Shown here in pieces: positions 44,416-55,866 of a stretch of DNA of 64,000 nt. Source of the DNA: Palaemon carinicauda (lineage: Eukaryota; Arthropoda; Malacostraca; Decapoda; Palaemonidae); assembly GCF_036898095.1 (NCBI RefSeq), contig NC_090730.1, forward strand, positions 29,017,481-29,081,480, read 5' to 3'. The position numbers were made by a program, and so were the translations under genes. How positions within the stretch are numbered: position 1 is the first letter of the stretch; each line of letters opens with the position of its first letter. The notes under the pieces are model-generated. The model saw only the letters and a list, made by a program, of their open reading frames with translations. It ran no database searches and was not told the origin of the DNA.

Positions 44416-45016
44416 TCACTATTATTATTATTATTATTATTATCATCATCATCATTATTATTATTATTATTATCATCATCATCATCATCATTATTATTAT
44501 TATTATTATCATTATTATTATTATTATTATCATTATTATTATTATTATCATTATTATTATTATTATCATTATTATTATTATTACTTGCTAAGCTACAACC
44601 CGGGTTTAGAAAAGCATGATGCTATAAGCCCAAGGGCTCCAACAGGGAAAATAGCCTAGTGAGGAAAGGAAATAAGGAAATAAATGAACTGCAAGTGCGT
44701 ATCACTGCCAATTGCTATCAGAGCCTTTATTTTTCAATTTAATCAAAGAATGCAAAGAGCCGTTGTAATATCAGTACCAGTCAAAGCATTAATACAGGTT
44801 TGAGACTTAAGGGTAGAAGAGACTCTTTAGCTACGGTAAGCAGCTCTTCTAGGAGAAGGACACTCCAAAATCAAACAGTTGTTCTCTAATCTTGGGTAGT
44901 GCCATAGCCTCTGTGCCATGGTCTTCCACTGTTTTGGGTTAGAGTTCTCTTGCTTGAGGGTGCACTCGGGCACACGATTCTATCTTATTTCTCTTCCTCT
45001 TGTTTCGTCAGAGTTT

Positions 45017-45052
<36 letters not shown>

Positions 45053-45191
45053 GTATTTATTTTAATGTAGTTCTCTTCTTAAAATATTTTATTTTTCCTT
45101 GTTTCCTTTCCTCACTGTGCTATTTTCCCTGTTGGAGCCACTATGCTTATAGCCATTTTGCTTTTATAACTAGGGTTGTAGCTTAGTAAGT

Positions 45192-45233
<42 letters not shown>
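44416..45233 (+). mobile_element. (ATT)n-flanked inverted-repeat element, most complete copy
   Basis: An (ATT)n/(ATC)n tract leads into ACTTGCTAAGCTACAACCCG, then a conserved block ending CAACAGGGAAAATAGCC and GAGGAAAGGAAATAAGG. The right end carries the inverse block (TTTCCTTTCCTCAC, CTATTTTCCCTGTTGGAGCC, GGGTTGTAGCTTAGTAAG) followed by (AAT)n. The interior (about 44,800-44,990) has CATAGCCTCTGTGCCATGGT and TTCTCTTGCTTGAGGGTGCA. No coding capacity is seen. It behaves like a non-autonomous element with about 100 bp ends, present in several copies here. Confidence 0.7.
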
Positions 45234-45234
<1 letters not shown>

Positions 45235-45508
45235 TCACAGGAGAAGCCTTTTTTACGTTTATTTTTTTTTGTTTCTTTGCCAATCTGTGACAAGAGATTT
45301 ATTTCAATGTTATTATTGTTCCTAAACTTCTTGTCTAGCTTTTTCTTATTTCCTTTCCTCACTGGACTATTTTCCCTGTTGGAGCCCTTGCGCTGTATAG
45401 CATCCTGCTTTTCCAACTAGGGTTGTAGCTTAGCAAATAGTAATAGTAATGAGAAGAAGACTAGCAAAAAGACTTGGATAAACCTTGAATGCATTAGTTA
45501 TATTTATT

Positions 45509-45539
<31 letters not shown>

Positions 45540-45567
45540 TTATTAATATTATTATTATTATTATTAT

Positions 45568-45619
<52 letters not shown>

Positions 45620-45629
45620 ATTATTATTA
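45234..45629. repeat. Right-end fragment of the same element and (ATT)n tract
   Basis: A solitary right-end block is at 45,346-45,440, followed by TAATAGTAATGAG. An (ATT)n/(AAT)n tract occupies about 45,506-45,629, and the Tigger element is inserted at a TA within it. Confidence 0.75.
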
Positions 45630-46155
45630 CAGTGATACCTCTGGATACGAAAGTTTCTGCTTACGAAAAATTCAGGATGCGAAAAGTGATTCGAAGATTT
45701 TTATGCCCCAGGATACGGATAAAATTTCAGGATACGAAAACCTTATGAGATCCCAACTCTTCGCCGAGAGTAATTTTAAAAAGCGCGCGCCGCCAGACTT
45801 TGAACTTGGGTAGACTCACTTACAGCCTCCCGCTCACCCATTGGTTATCTCCCTACTCAGACGCTAGCTGACGCCATAAGATCCTGCTTTCCTATTGGTC
45901 GGCAACTATCCCAGCTTGCCTACGCACGGGCGTTCATCTCTCTCTCTCTCTTTTCGTTCCGACCGCGGTATCGTTAACAGACATTGTGTTGTGTGCTTTC
46001 GCTTGTTTGACTTTGTGTTAATATACAGTACATTCGTACGCCACGTGTTATCGTTAATAAACTTTCGTTACTGTGCACTGTACTGTATTAGTGTTTACTA
46101 TACATAGACTGTATATAACGTTACGTAGTGTATTATATTACGTATTATTGAAGCC

Positions 46156-48012
46156 ATGGGTCCCAAGAATGTTGCCGAAGGAAAGAAGAAGAAGACGATG
46201 CTCTCGATGGAGACGAAACTTGAAATCGTTAAAAAGTACGAGTCTGGCATGCGTTTAAGTGCGATCGCCAAGGAGTATGGCCGGAATCCGTCTACGATAG
46301 GCACCATCCTGAAGCAGAAGGCGGCCATCAAAGCAGCAACACCTTCTAAGGGCGTCACTATTTTCTCCAACAAGAGAACGCACGTGCATGACGAGATGGA
46401 GAGGCTGCTTCTTGTGTGGATCAAGAACAAAGAGATCTCAGGAGACACCATCACTGAGACTACAATTTGCCAGAAGGCCTCCGCCATTTTCGGTGATCTC
46501 GTGCGTGCTCAGGCCGAAGAAGGAGCAGGAGAAGGAACATCCCAGCAGGAACCCCCAGAGTTTAAGGCTTCTCGTGGGTGGTTTGAGAAGTTCAAGAAAA
46601 GGACTGGCATCCATTCAGTGGTACGGCATGGGGAGGCAGCCAGCTCGGACACGAAGGCTGCCGAAGCCTTTGTTAAAACGTTCGAGGAGTTGACTCTGCA
46701 GGAAGGCTACACTTCGCAGCAAGTTTTCAATTGCGACGAAACTGGGCATTTTCTGGAAGAAAATGCCTCGTCGGACATTCATCACGGCGGAGGAGAAGAG
46801 GCTACCCGGACATAAGCCTATGAAGGACAGGCTTACCCTTGCTTTTTGTGCAAACGCCAGTGGGGACTGCAAGATAAAGCCCCTGCTGGTGTACCATTCA
46901 GAAATCCCCGAGCCTTCAAAGCCCACAAAGTTATTAAGGAGAACCTTCCCGTGATGTGGAAGGCGAATGCAAAAGCCTGGGTAACGAGGCAACTGTTCAT
47001 TGATTGGGTGAATGTCTGCTTCGGTCCGACTGTCCGAAAATATTTGGAAGAAAAGCGCCTCCCTATGAAATGTCTGCTGGTGTTGGACAATGCTCCAGCT
47101 CACCCTCCTGGCCTCGAGGAATATCTTCTGGCCGAGTATTCCTTCATAAAGGTCCTGTATCTACCGCCTAACACCACCCCTCTCCTCCAGCCCATGGACC
47201 AGCAAGTTATTTCTAATTTTAAAAAATTGTACACGAAGCATCTCTACAAGAGATGTTTCCAAGTCACAGAGAGTACAAACCTCACTCTGCGTGAATTTTG
47301 GAAAGATCACTTCAACATCGTGATATGCCTCAAACTCATCGATCTCGCTTGGCAGGAAGTTTCGAGGCGTACCCTAAACTCATCTTGGAGGAAGCTGTGG
47401 CCCGATGCTGTCTCTGCACGAGACTTCGAGGGGTTCGGGAAGCCTGGAGGAGATGCCGAGATCGTTGACGATCCTGAACCAATTCAGCAGTCTGAGGTGG
47501 CTGACATCGTACATCTTGGTACGTCCATGGGGCTGGAAGTTAGCGCGGAAGATATCGATGAACTTATCGAGGAGCACCACGAGGAGTTGACGACGGACGA
47601 CTTGAAGGAGTTGGAGACGATGCAAGTGAGTGATGTTCAAGAGCAGTTCTCTAGCGGTGATGAGGAGGATGTTGCACCTTTGAAAACGGCAGACATTAAG
47701 GAAATTCTTGCATGTTTCCATAAAATGGCAGACTACGTCGAAAAGGAACATCCAGAAAAAGTTTATACCAACCGTACGCTTCAACACTGCAATGACGTTT
47801 GCCTAACGCATTTTAGAAATGTGTTGAAAAGTAGGCAGAAACAAGCTTCAATGGATAGTTTCTTATTAAAGAGGCCAGCGGTATTGGTAGGCCAAGACGA
47901 AGGTGAAAGTAAAGAAAAGAAACAGAAAAAAGAAAGAGATGAAGAAGTAGAAGGTGAAAGTAAAGAAAAGAAACAGAAAAAAGAAAGTGATAAAGAAGTA
48001 GAAGAGATTTAG
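46156..48012 (+). pseudogene. Tigger transposase (TIGD1-like), copy 1, two offsetting frameshifts
   Basis: Starts at ATG 46156 in context GCCATGG. Residues about 15-55 form the psq/CENP-B helix-turn-helix (METKLEIVKKYESG, then LSAIAKEYGRNPSTIGTILK). A second CENP-B-type DNA-binding domain follows (TTICQKASAIFGDL, then GWFEKFKKRTGI), then the DDE_1 domain and a Lys/Glu-rich tail. Compared with copy 2, an extra A at about 46,748 shifts the frame right after CDETG, and a missing A at about 46,903 restores it. About 52 codons are out of frame and contain a stop at 46,813-46,815. Elsewhere the frame is clean to TAG at 48,012, so damage is very recent or a base-call error. Confidence 0.92.
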
Positions 48013-48799
48013 AAAATAAGAAAAACGTAAAGTTATAAAAAGGCAAAAAAAAAAAAAATTCAATTTTAAGTTTTATGTTACCGTTAAGTGTTAAAGTAAT
48101 TTTTTCTTTCATTTTATAGTTTTCCATACGTAATGTTAAGTGTTAATTATTTCTGCCATTTTTTTTATTTTGTAAAGTTTAAGTGTTAATGTGTTAAGTG
48201 TGTAAATTACTGTACGTAGTCTGTCACTTGTTACGTTTTCTGCCTTATGCCATCCTCCTCTGCCGCGACTTCGCTATCGGACATCGTCTCACTCAAAAGG
48301 TAAGTTTCAACTTTTTTGTTACACTAATTAACTGTAACCTTTTTTTCAGAGTGTACAGGTACAGTATCAATCATTAATTTAGGTGTACGTACAGGTACAG
48401 TAACAATACACCTTCACTGATCTAAATGCTTTACGTACATACAGTACCGTAACTTTTATACAGTATCGTACCGTAGTAAAGAAAACGGACCGTTTTCTTT
48501 GGGCTTGGGGGGGATAACTTGGCTATAACTACGTACTGTACATTATTGAATAATCTCATAGTGGTTTCTGGAATGGATTAGGCTGTTTTTAACGGTTGTG
48601 TTAATTATTGAATGATAGAAATGGCTGCAATGCATGTTTATTACTACAGTTTAGCGTGTTTATGAAAGAAAAGGTGACTTTTTATAAGGCTTGGAACGGA
48701 TTAGGCTATTTACATGTAAAACGCGACTCAGGATACGAAAATATCAGGATACGAAACCGCATCCTGAACGGATTAATTTCGTATCCTGAGGCATCACTG
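48013..48799 (+). other. Tigger 3' untranslated and subterminal region
   Basis: AT-rich sequence with an A run at 48,046-48,058, several GTTAAGTGTTAA repeats (48,085-48,200), a GTACAGTA-rich stretch (about 48,350-48,480), and the terminal GGATACGAAA repeats. No second gene is seen. Confidence 0.7.
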
Positions 48800-49252
48800 T
48801 ATTATTATTATTATTATTATTATTACTTGCTAGGCTACAACACTAGTAGGCAAAGCAAGCTGCTATAAGCCCAGGGGCTCCAACAGGGAAAATAGCCCAG
48901 TGAGGAGAGGAAACAAGAAAAAATAAAATATTTTAAGAATAACAAGAGTATGATAAATAGGCCTATATAAACTATAAAAAACTAATCTTTTTTATATTCA
49001 TTATAAAGACAGCGAATACAAATATATAAATTGTACTAGAAAACAAGAAGTAAATTATTTCATTTAATAATTTACGTGATACGTTTATCTTCCCTTTTAT
49101 TTAATGTTGTTACTCTTCTTAAAATATTTCATTTTCAGTTTTCCTTTCCTCACTGAGCTATTTTCCCTGTTGGAGCCCCTGGGCTTATAGCATTCTGCTT
49201 TTCCAACTAGGGTTGTAGCTTACCAAGTAATAATAATAATGATAATAATAAT
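48800..49252 (+). mobile_element. (ATT)n-flanked inverted-repeat element, short copy
   Basis: (ATT)8, then ACTTGCTAGGCTACAACACT with the conserved CTCCAACAGGGAAAATAGCC, about 200 bp of AT-rich interior, and the inverse end (CCTGTTGGAGCCCCTGGGCT to TAGCTTACCAAGT), then (AAT)n. The usual interior is absent. It abuts the right TA of Tigger directly. Confidence 0.8.
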
Positions 49253-49608
49253 ATGAGTGTATCTACACAATATCTTTATATCAATATGATAATTGTTCTT
49301 TGTAGAAACATTAATTTCCTCATGATGAAAAGTGACATCTCCTTGCTTCGTGGCCCGGGTTAAGGGTAGAAGAGGCTCTTCAGCTATGGTAAGCAGCTCT
49401 TCCAAGAGAAGGACATTCCAAAATCAAACCATTGATTTCTAGTCTTGGGTAGTACCATAGCCTCTGTACCATGGTCTTCCACAGTCTTGGTTTAGAGTTC
49501 TCTTGCTTGAGGGTACACTCGGGCACACTATTCTATGTAATTTCTCTTGTTTTATGGTTTATAGGATTAATCTTTTGACTTTACTGTGGGACTCTATAAC
49601 ATAGTTTG

Positions 49609-49648
<40 letters not shown>

Positions 49649-49731
49649 AGTCTCCTGTATGATATAACAATGATGAATTAGAAATTGATTCAATACAGTA
49701 TGTCAAAAGATGGAGAAACGCAGTCATATAT

Positions 49732-49808
<77 letters not shown>

Positions 49809-50061
49809 TTACCATTCATTAGAAATGACCCTCTCTAGCAAGTGTTTAAAGAGGAAACATCTGATAACAGCGCAGGTAGCTGGTATGGGAACGTCATTGT
49901 TCTGTAAGTATCTCTCTGTAGGTTTTGTACGTTTACTGTACCTATAAAATGTATAGAAACCTCCTTCCATAAGTACAGGGCTGCCAAATACAAGAGCCCT
50001 TGGTTCTTTTGCATTTGAACATCAGGTTTCCTGTCATTCTTACGCTATATTTTTAGGCTAT

Positions 50062-50099
<38 letters not shown>

Positions 50100-50284
50100 G
50101 CCGAGAAAGAAAGAAATAGGCTTAAATAAATGAACAGCTTTATAGCGCTTTTAAGAACCTGCAAAACGGCTCTGAAATTAGTCCTATTGCAAAACAATAT
50201 TTATTTAAATCATTCAAATTCACGAAAAATGGTTTTAAATCGTTCAATAAACTCTCTTAGCTGGAAGAAAAATCTAGGCCTATG
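49253..50284. other. Repeat debris and microsatellites, no gene
   Basis: 49,355-49,545 repeats the interior of the (ATT)n-flanked element (CATAGCCTCTGTACCATGGT, TTCTCTTGCTTGAGGGTACA) without its ends. (GA)n is at 49,611-49,647, (TA)n at 49,728-49,767, (GA)n at 49,768-49,805 and (TA)n at 50,074-50,099. The remainder to 50,284 shows nothing I can support. Confidence 0.7.
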
Positions 50285-50658
50285 TCATCATCATCATTAG
50301 CCGTTGATAATCCACTGCGGAACAAAGGCCTCAGACATGTCCTTCCATTCCCGCTTGCTTCTTTTGCAATCTCCAGGAACCTACTCTGTTGTTCTTAACA
50401 TCAATCTATTGTCTGACATTCTACTTATAGGCCTTGGCCATATATGAGGATTTATAATAAACAAAAAAGACAATAAAAAATCTTTTTTCATTGTTTATAT
50501 ATGATGACCTCTATTCTAATGTTGTTATTGATCCAAAGATATATTCCATGTAGGGTGATAATGTGAACTTTGTAATCTATAATCTTGGGGACACTTTAGG
50601 CTCAAGGAAGGAAGCTGGCTGATATTAACCTACTCTCTGATATAACAATACATTCTGA

Positions 50659-50703
<45 letters not shown>

Positions 50704-50945
50704 TTTACTAAATTCAGAGATACTTTAACGTGGTGAAAGGGTTTATGTATCGCCATGATCAGCAAAGCTATACTAGTCATGACCCCCCCCCCCCATACTA
50801 GGTTGGTTTGCTGTGAGCGATCAGACCAAAGTCTCCCACCATCAACAATTTGCAGTTGGCCAGCCTGGTGATTAGAGCTGGCCAAAGTCCAGGCATTTCA
50901 TATCTGAGGCCTTTGTCCTGCAGTAGACTGGAAACGCCTGCATAT
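50285..50945. repeat. Region bounded by inverted AACAAAGGCCTC motifs
   Basis: The left edge has GCCGTTGATAATCCACTGCG, then GAACAAAGGCCTCAGACATG. The right edge has the inverse CATATCTGAGGCCTTTGTCC, then TGCAGTAGACTGGAAACGCC. The interior arms do not pair. The same edge motif ends the fold-back element at 39.6-41.1 kb, so this is probably a decayed or chimeric relative. It contains (CT)n at 50,661-50,698 and a C run at 50,783-50,793. Confidence 0.5.
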
Positions 50946-51006
50946 GTAGGCCTACGCGTACTTCAGTCCTAGAAGTGACATCATTATTATTATTATTATT
51001 ATTATT

Positions 51007-51048
<42 letters not shown>

Positions 51049-51210
51049 TTACTTTAAGAGCACTCGGACTGGGAACTCTCTCTGTTCTTCCTCTGAATTG
51101 AGCGATATTCTCATATTATTTCGTCCGGTCGAGTGAGTAATTTTCTTCCGAATTGAGCGATAGTTTCATATTGCTTCATCCTTTAGAATGAGTTGGAGGC
51201 TTTTAGTGAT

Positions 51211-51281
<71 letters not shown>

Positions 51282-51454
51282 CTTTATATATATATGTATA
51301 CTTTTATATAATTTCAGAGCTTATGAATTATTAATTATACATTATTCTTACACTTTTAATATGTATATTTTCTGGTCTCAGGCATGACTTTCATATATGT
51401 ATGTTTATATTAGAAATATGCTTGTTCATGATTTTGCTTACTCACAAGTATTAT

Positions 51455-51513
<59 letters not shown>

Positions 51514-51960
51514 CCTATTGGTATTTTATTATTGTCATTGTGTAAAAATTGGAATTGGTTACATAAAAATTTTCCAAAAATATGATTTTGTTTTCGATAC
51601 AATATGCTGTCAGATGCCAGGAAATCGCATCTGAAGGTGTTTCCTCATAAAATTTTTCTGGGGGGGGGGGACCCCAAACCCTCCCCCCCCCCCCCACATG
51701 CGGCTCCGCCTTCAGTGTCATTCCGAACTTTAGCCCCCCCCCCCCCCCCGCCCCCCCCCCCCCCAAAAAAAAAAAAAACAGGAAAACGCCCCTGATATGT
51801 TATGCATTTGAATAGCCTATTCATTAGATATATTTGTTACCTATGAATTGAACAGGCTGACGTAAGTCTTTTTATAGTTAATGAAATATCTGTTTTGATG
51901 TAATTACTCTTTTCAAAATATCTTATTCTAATTGTTCATTGTTTATCAGATCATTTATTT
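50946..51960. repeat. Microsatellite cluster and G/C homopolymer block
   Basis: (ATT)n(ATG)n is at 50,982-51,049, (TA)n at 51,210-51,276, (AC)n(TA)n at 51,454-51,511, and a G-run/C-run block with a terminal A run at 51,660-51,779 around CACATGCGGCTCCGCCTTCA. The interval 51,277-51,453 is AT-rich without features. No gene is found. Confidence 0.8.
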
Positions 51961-52056
51961 ATTTCCTTATTTCCTTTCCTTACTGGTCTATTTGTCCCTG
52001 TTGGAGCCCTTGGGCTCATAGCATCTTGCTTTTCCAACTAGGGCTGTAGCTTAGCA

Positions 52057-52088
<32 letters not shown>

Positions 52089-52110
52089 TAATAATAATAA
52101 TGCAAAGGGA
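51961..52110 (+). mobile_element. Right-end fragment of the (ATT)n-flanked element
   Basis: TTTCCTTTCCTTACTGG, CCCTGTTGGAGCCCTTGGGC and AACTAGGGCTGTAGCTTAGC, then (AAT)n, match the right end of the 44.4-45.2 kb copy. Confidence 0.75.
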
Positions 52111-52318
52111 ATATAATGCTGAGTTAGTTATTTATTCAACGATTTTGAATATTATAATTCAACTTTGAGGAGGTTTTACCTTCAGGTAACTTCACATATA
52201 TACAGCTATTGTTGTATCCCTTGCATATTGCATCGTGCAATGAGCAATTGGTTTCTGTGTTCAAAAGGTTGTTTCGTCCAATCCCTGAACGTATGCAATG
52301 TTGCAAGCAATGCGCCAG

Positions 52319-52320
52319 CC

Positions 52321-52392
<72 letters not shown>

Positions 52393-52705
52393 CAATTGCT
52401 AAGCTACAACCCTAGTTGGAAAAGCAGGATGCTTATGCCTTAGGGCTCCAACAAGGAAAATAGCCTTGTTAGAAAAGGAAATAAGGAAACTACAAGAGAA
52501 GTAATTAACAATTAAAATAAATCTTTCATATATAAACTATAAAAAAATTTAAAAAATAAGAGGAAGAGAAATATAAAAAATAAGAGGAAGAGAAATAAGG
52601 TAGAACAGTATGCCTGAGTGTACCTTCAAGTAAAAAGAGCTCTACCTCAAGACAGTGACAGACCATTGTACAGAGGCTATGGCTCTACCCAAGACATTTT
52701 CATTC
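52319..52705 (-). mobile_element. Truncated reverse copy of the (ATT)n-flanked element
   Basis: (ATT)24, then CAATTGCTAAGCTACAACCC and the conserved end, followed by an interior piece in reverse orientation (TGAGTGTACCTTCAAG, ACCATTGTACAGAGGCTATG). The far end is missing. An AGAGGAAGAGAAATA repeat occurs twice at about 52,558-52,598. Confidence 0.65.
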
Positions 52706-53341
52706 CTTCACTATTTCGTATTTTGATCAATATTGATCGACTTCAATATATCGTTCTTATGTAACGTTAATAGATGTGGGATCATTGTTGTTCTACGATG
52801 AAATGGAAGAATCGGGCCAGCATTTATAGTGATGATGGTGAAGTATTTCATTGTCATTCTGTTTAGGCCAAGAGCTCTGTTTCCTTCAGTGGGTGGGGGA
52901 ACGGCAGTTGGCTCAGTCTATAAGAAGGAGCGAGGTTGGCATGCAATGGGGTTGTGGGGTGGAGAGTGTTGGCAATGGTCATTTTGACTGTGAGAAGGAA
53001 CAGGTTAAACCTATAACAGTTGATGGCATGTCAAATTTGAAGATCAAATTCGACTTTTTTTTTTTTTGAGCCTGTAAATGACCTGCTTTATTGCCACACC
53101 GATTCTAATACATTGTACGTCCTGCTTGTGGCTTCTGGGATCCTTCTAATTATAAACTGTAATAGGTATTATATGAGGTATCAAGTGTAGGCCGACATTT
53201 TCGATTAGTGAACATTTAGTGGTTTTAAGTTTGTTCGGAAAATCCTCTCATTTATTTTCAAAATATTTCTTATTTTTTCAAGGTAGATGTATTGATTGAT
53301 AGCTTTCACTTTCTGTATTATGGTGTACCGAACGAAGCTTT
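52706..53341. other. Unique part of the duplicated segment, no gene
   Basis: About 640 bp. A 72-codon frame at 52,851-53,069 (MSFCLGQELCFLQWVGERQL) has no recognisable motif and ends in a T run, so I do not call it a gene. The other copy is at 59,992-60,595. Confidence 0.5.
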
Positions 53342-53370
53342 GAGAGAGAGAGAGAGAGAGAGAGAGATAG
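53342..53370. other. Tandem duplication junction, (GA)n joined to Tigger interior
   Basis: The sequence runs TTTGAGAGAG...GAGATAGGCACCATCC. The right flank of the duplication (60,657 onward) reads GAGATGTTTACC and the left parent (46,291 onward) reads ACGATAGGCACC. The three share GAT, a 3-base microhomology at the breakpoint. Confidence 0.9.
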
Positions 53371-55866
53371 GCACCATCCTGAAGCAGAAGGCGGCCATCA
53401 AAGCAGCAACACCTTCTAAGGGCGTCACTATTTTCTCCAACAAGAGAACGCACGTGCATGACGAGATGGAGAGGCTGCTTCTTGTGTGGATCAAGGACAA
53501 AGAGATCTCAGGAGACACCATCACTGAGACTACAATTTGCCAGAAGGCCTCCGCCATTTTCGGTGATCTCGTGCGTGCTCAGGCCGAAGAAGGAGCAGGA
53601 GAAGGAACATCCCAGCAGGAACCCCCAGAGTTTAAGGCTTCTCGTGGGTGGTTTGAGAAGTTCAAGAAAAGGACTGGCATCCATTCAGTGGTACGGCATG
53701 GGGAGGCAGCCAGCTCGGACACGAAGGCTGCCGAAGCCTTTGTTAAAACGTTCGAGGAGTTGACTCTGCAGGAAGGCTACACTTCGCAGCAAGTTTTCAA
53801 TTGCGACGAAACTGGGCTTTTCTGGAAGAAAATGCCTCGTCGGACATTCATCACGGCGGAGGAGAAGAGGCTACCCGGACATAAGCCTATGAAGGACAGG
53901 CTTACCCTTGCTTTTTGTGCAAACGCCAGTGGGGACTGCAAGATAAAGCCCCTGCTGGTGTACCATTCAGAAAATCCCCGAGCCTTCAAAGCCCACAAAG
54001 TTATTAAGGAGAACCTTCCCGTGATGTGGAAGGCGAATGCAAAAGCCTGGGTAACGAGGCAACTGTTCATTGATTGGGTGAATGTCTGCTTCGGTCCGAC
54101 TGTCCGAAAATATTTGGAAGAAAAGCGCCTCCCTATGAAATGTCTGCTGGTGTTGGACAATGCTCCAGCTCACCCTCCTGGCCTCGAGGAATATCTTCTG
54201 GCCGAGTATTCCTTCATAAAGGTCCTGTATCTACCGCCTAACACCACCCCTCTCCTCCAGCCCATGGACCAGCAAGTTATTTCTAATTTTAAAAAATTGT
54301 ACACGAAGCATCTCTTCAAGAGATGTTTCCAAGTCACAGAGAGTACAAACCTCACTCTGCGTGAATTTTGGAAAGATCACTTCAACATCGTGATATGCCT
54401 CAAACTCATCGATCTCGCTTGGCAGGAAGTTTCGAGGCGTACCCTAAACTCATCTTGGAGGAAGCTGTGGCCCGATGCTGTCTCTGCACGAGACTTCGAG
54501 GGGTTCGGGAAGCCTGGAGGAGAAGCCGAGATCGTTGACGATCCTGAACCAATTCAGCAGTCTGAGGTGGCTGACATCGTACATCTTGGTACGTCCATGG
54601 GGCTGGAAGTTAGCGCGGAAGATATCGATGAACTTATCGAGGAGCACCACGAGGAGTTGACGACGGACGACTTGAAGGAGTTGGAGACGATGCAAGTGAG
54701 TGATGTTCAAGAGCAGTTCTCTAGCGGTGATGAGGAGGATGTTGCACCTTTGAAAACGGCAGACATTAAGGAAATTCTTGCATGTTTCCATAAAATGGCA
54801 GACTACGTCGAAAAGGAACATCCAGAAAAAGTTTATACCAACCGTGCGCTTCAACACTGCAATGACGTTTGCCTAACGCATTTTAGAAATGTGTTGAAAA
54901 GTAGGCATAAACAAGCTTCAATGGATAGTTTCTTATTAAAGAGGCCAGCGGTATTGGTAGGCCAAGACGAAGGTGAAAGTAAAGAAAAGAAACAGAAAAA
55001 AGAAAGAGATGAAGAAGTAGAAGGTGAAAGTAAAGAAAAGAAACAGAAAAAAGAAAGTGATGAAGAAGTAGAAGAGATTTAGAAAATAAGAAAAACGTAA
55101 AGTTATAAAAAGGCAAAAAAAAAAAATTCAATTTTAAGTTTTATGTTACCGTTAAGTGTTAAAGTAATTTTTTCTTTCATTTTATAGTTTTCCATACGTA
55201 ATGTTAAGTGTTAATTATTTCTGCCATTTTTTTTATTTTGTAAAGTTTAAGTGTTAATGTGTTAAGTGTGTAAATTACTGTACGTAGTCTGTCACTTGTT
55301 ACGTTTTCTGCCTTATGCCATCCTCCTCTGCCGCGACTTCGCTATCGGACATCGTCTCACTCAAAAGGTAAGTTTCAACTTTTTTGTTACACTAATTAAC
55401 TGTAACCTTTTTTTCAGAGTGTACAGGTACAGTATCAATCATTAATTTAGGTGTACGTACAGGTACAGTAACAATACACCTTCACTGATCTAAATGCTTT
55501 ACGTACATACAGTACCGTAACTTTTATACAGTATCGTACCGTAGTAAAGAAAACGGACCGTTTTCTTTGGGCTTGGGGGGGATAACTTGGCTATAACTAC
55601 GTACTGTACATTATTGAATAATCTCATAGTGGTTTCTGGAATGGATTAGGCTGTTTTTAACGGTTGTGTTAATTATTGAATGATAGAAATGGCTGCAATG
55701 CATGTTTATTACTACAGTTTAGCGTGTTTATGAAAGAAAAGGTGACTTTTTATAAGGCATGGAACGGATTAGGCTATTTACATGTAAAACGCGACTCAGG
55801 ATACGAAAATATCAGGATACGAAACCGCATCCTGAACGGATTAATTTCGTATCCTGAGGCATCACT

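Larger units (their letters stand above)
45630..48799 (+). mobile_element. Tigger (pogo-type Tc1/mariner) DNA transposon, full length
   Basis: A 3,170 bp element flanked by TA (45,628-45,629 and 48,800-48,801). The left end is CAGTGATACCTCTGGATACG, the inverted right end CAGTGATGCCTCAGGATACG. The subterminal motif CAGGATACGAAA is repeated several times on both sides (for example 45,709-45,740 and 48,728-48,785). A single-exon transposase lies between. The target TA, CAGTG ends and CENP-B-like transposase identify the family. Confidence 0.95.
46296..53365 (+). repeat. Segmental tandem duplication, unit 1
   Basis: About 7.07 kb running from inside the Tigger transposase to a (GA)n tract at 53,342-53,366. 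It is repeated directly by 53,366-60,657 with very few base differences (about seven seen in the 2.5 kb Tigger portion). Longer differences are confined to microsatellites. Confidence 0.95.

Noticed and set aside
52851..53069. Small gene MSFCLGQELCF...
   Set aside because: Preserved in both duplicate units only because these are near-identical. No motif, and the end runs into a T tract.
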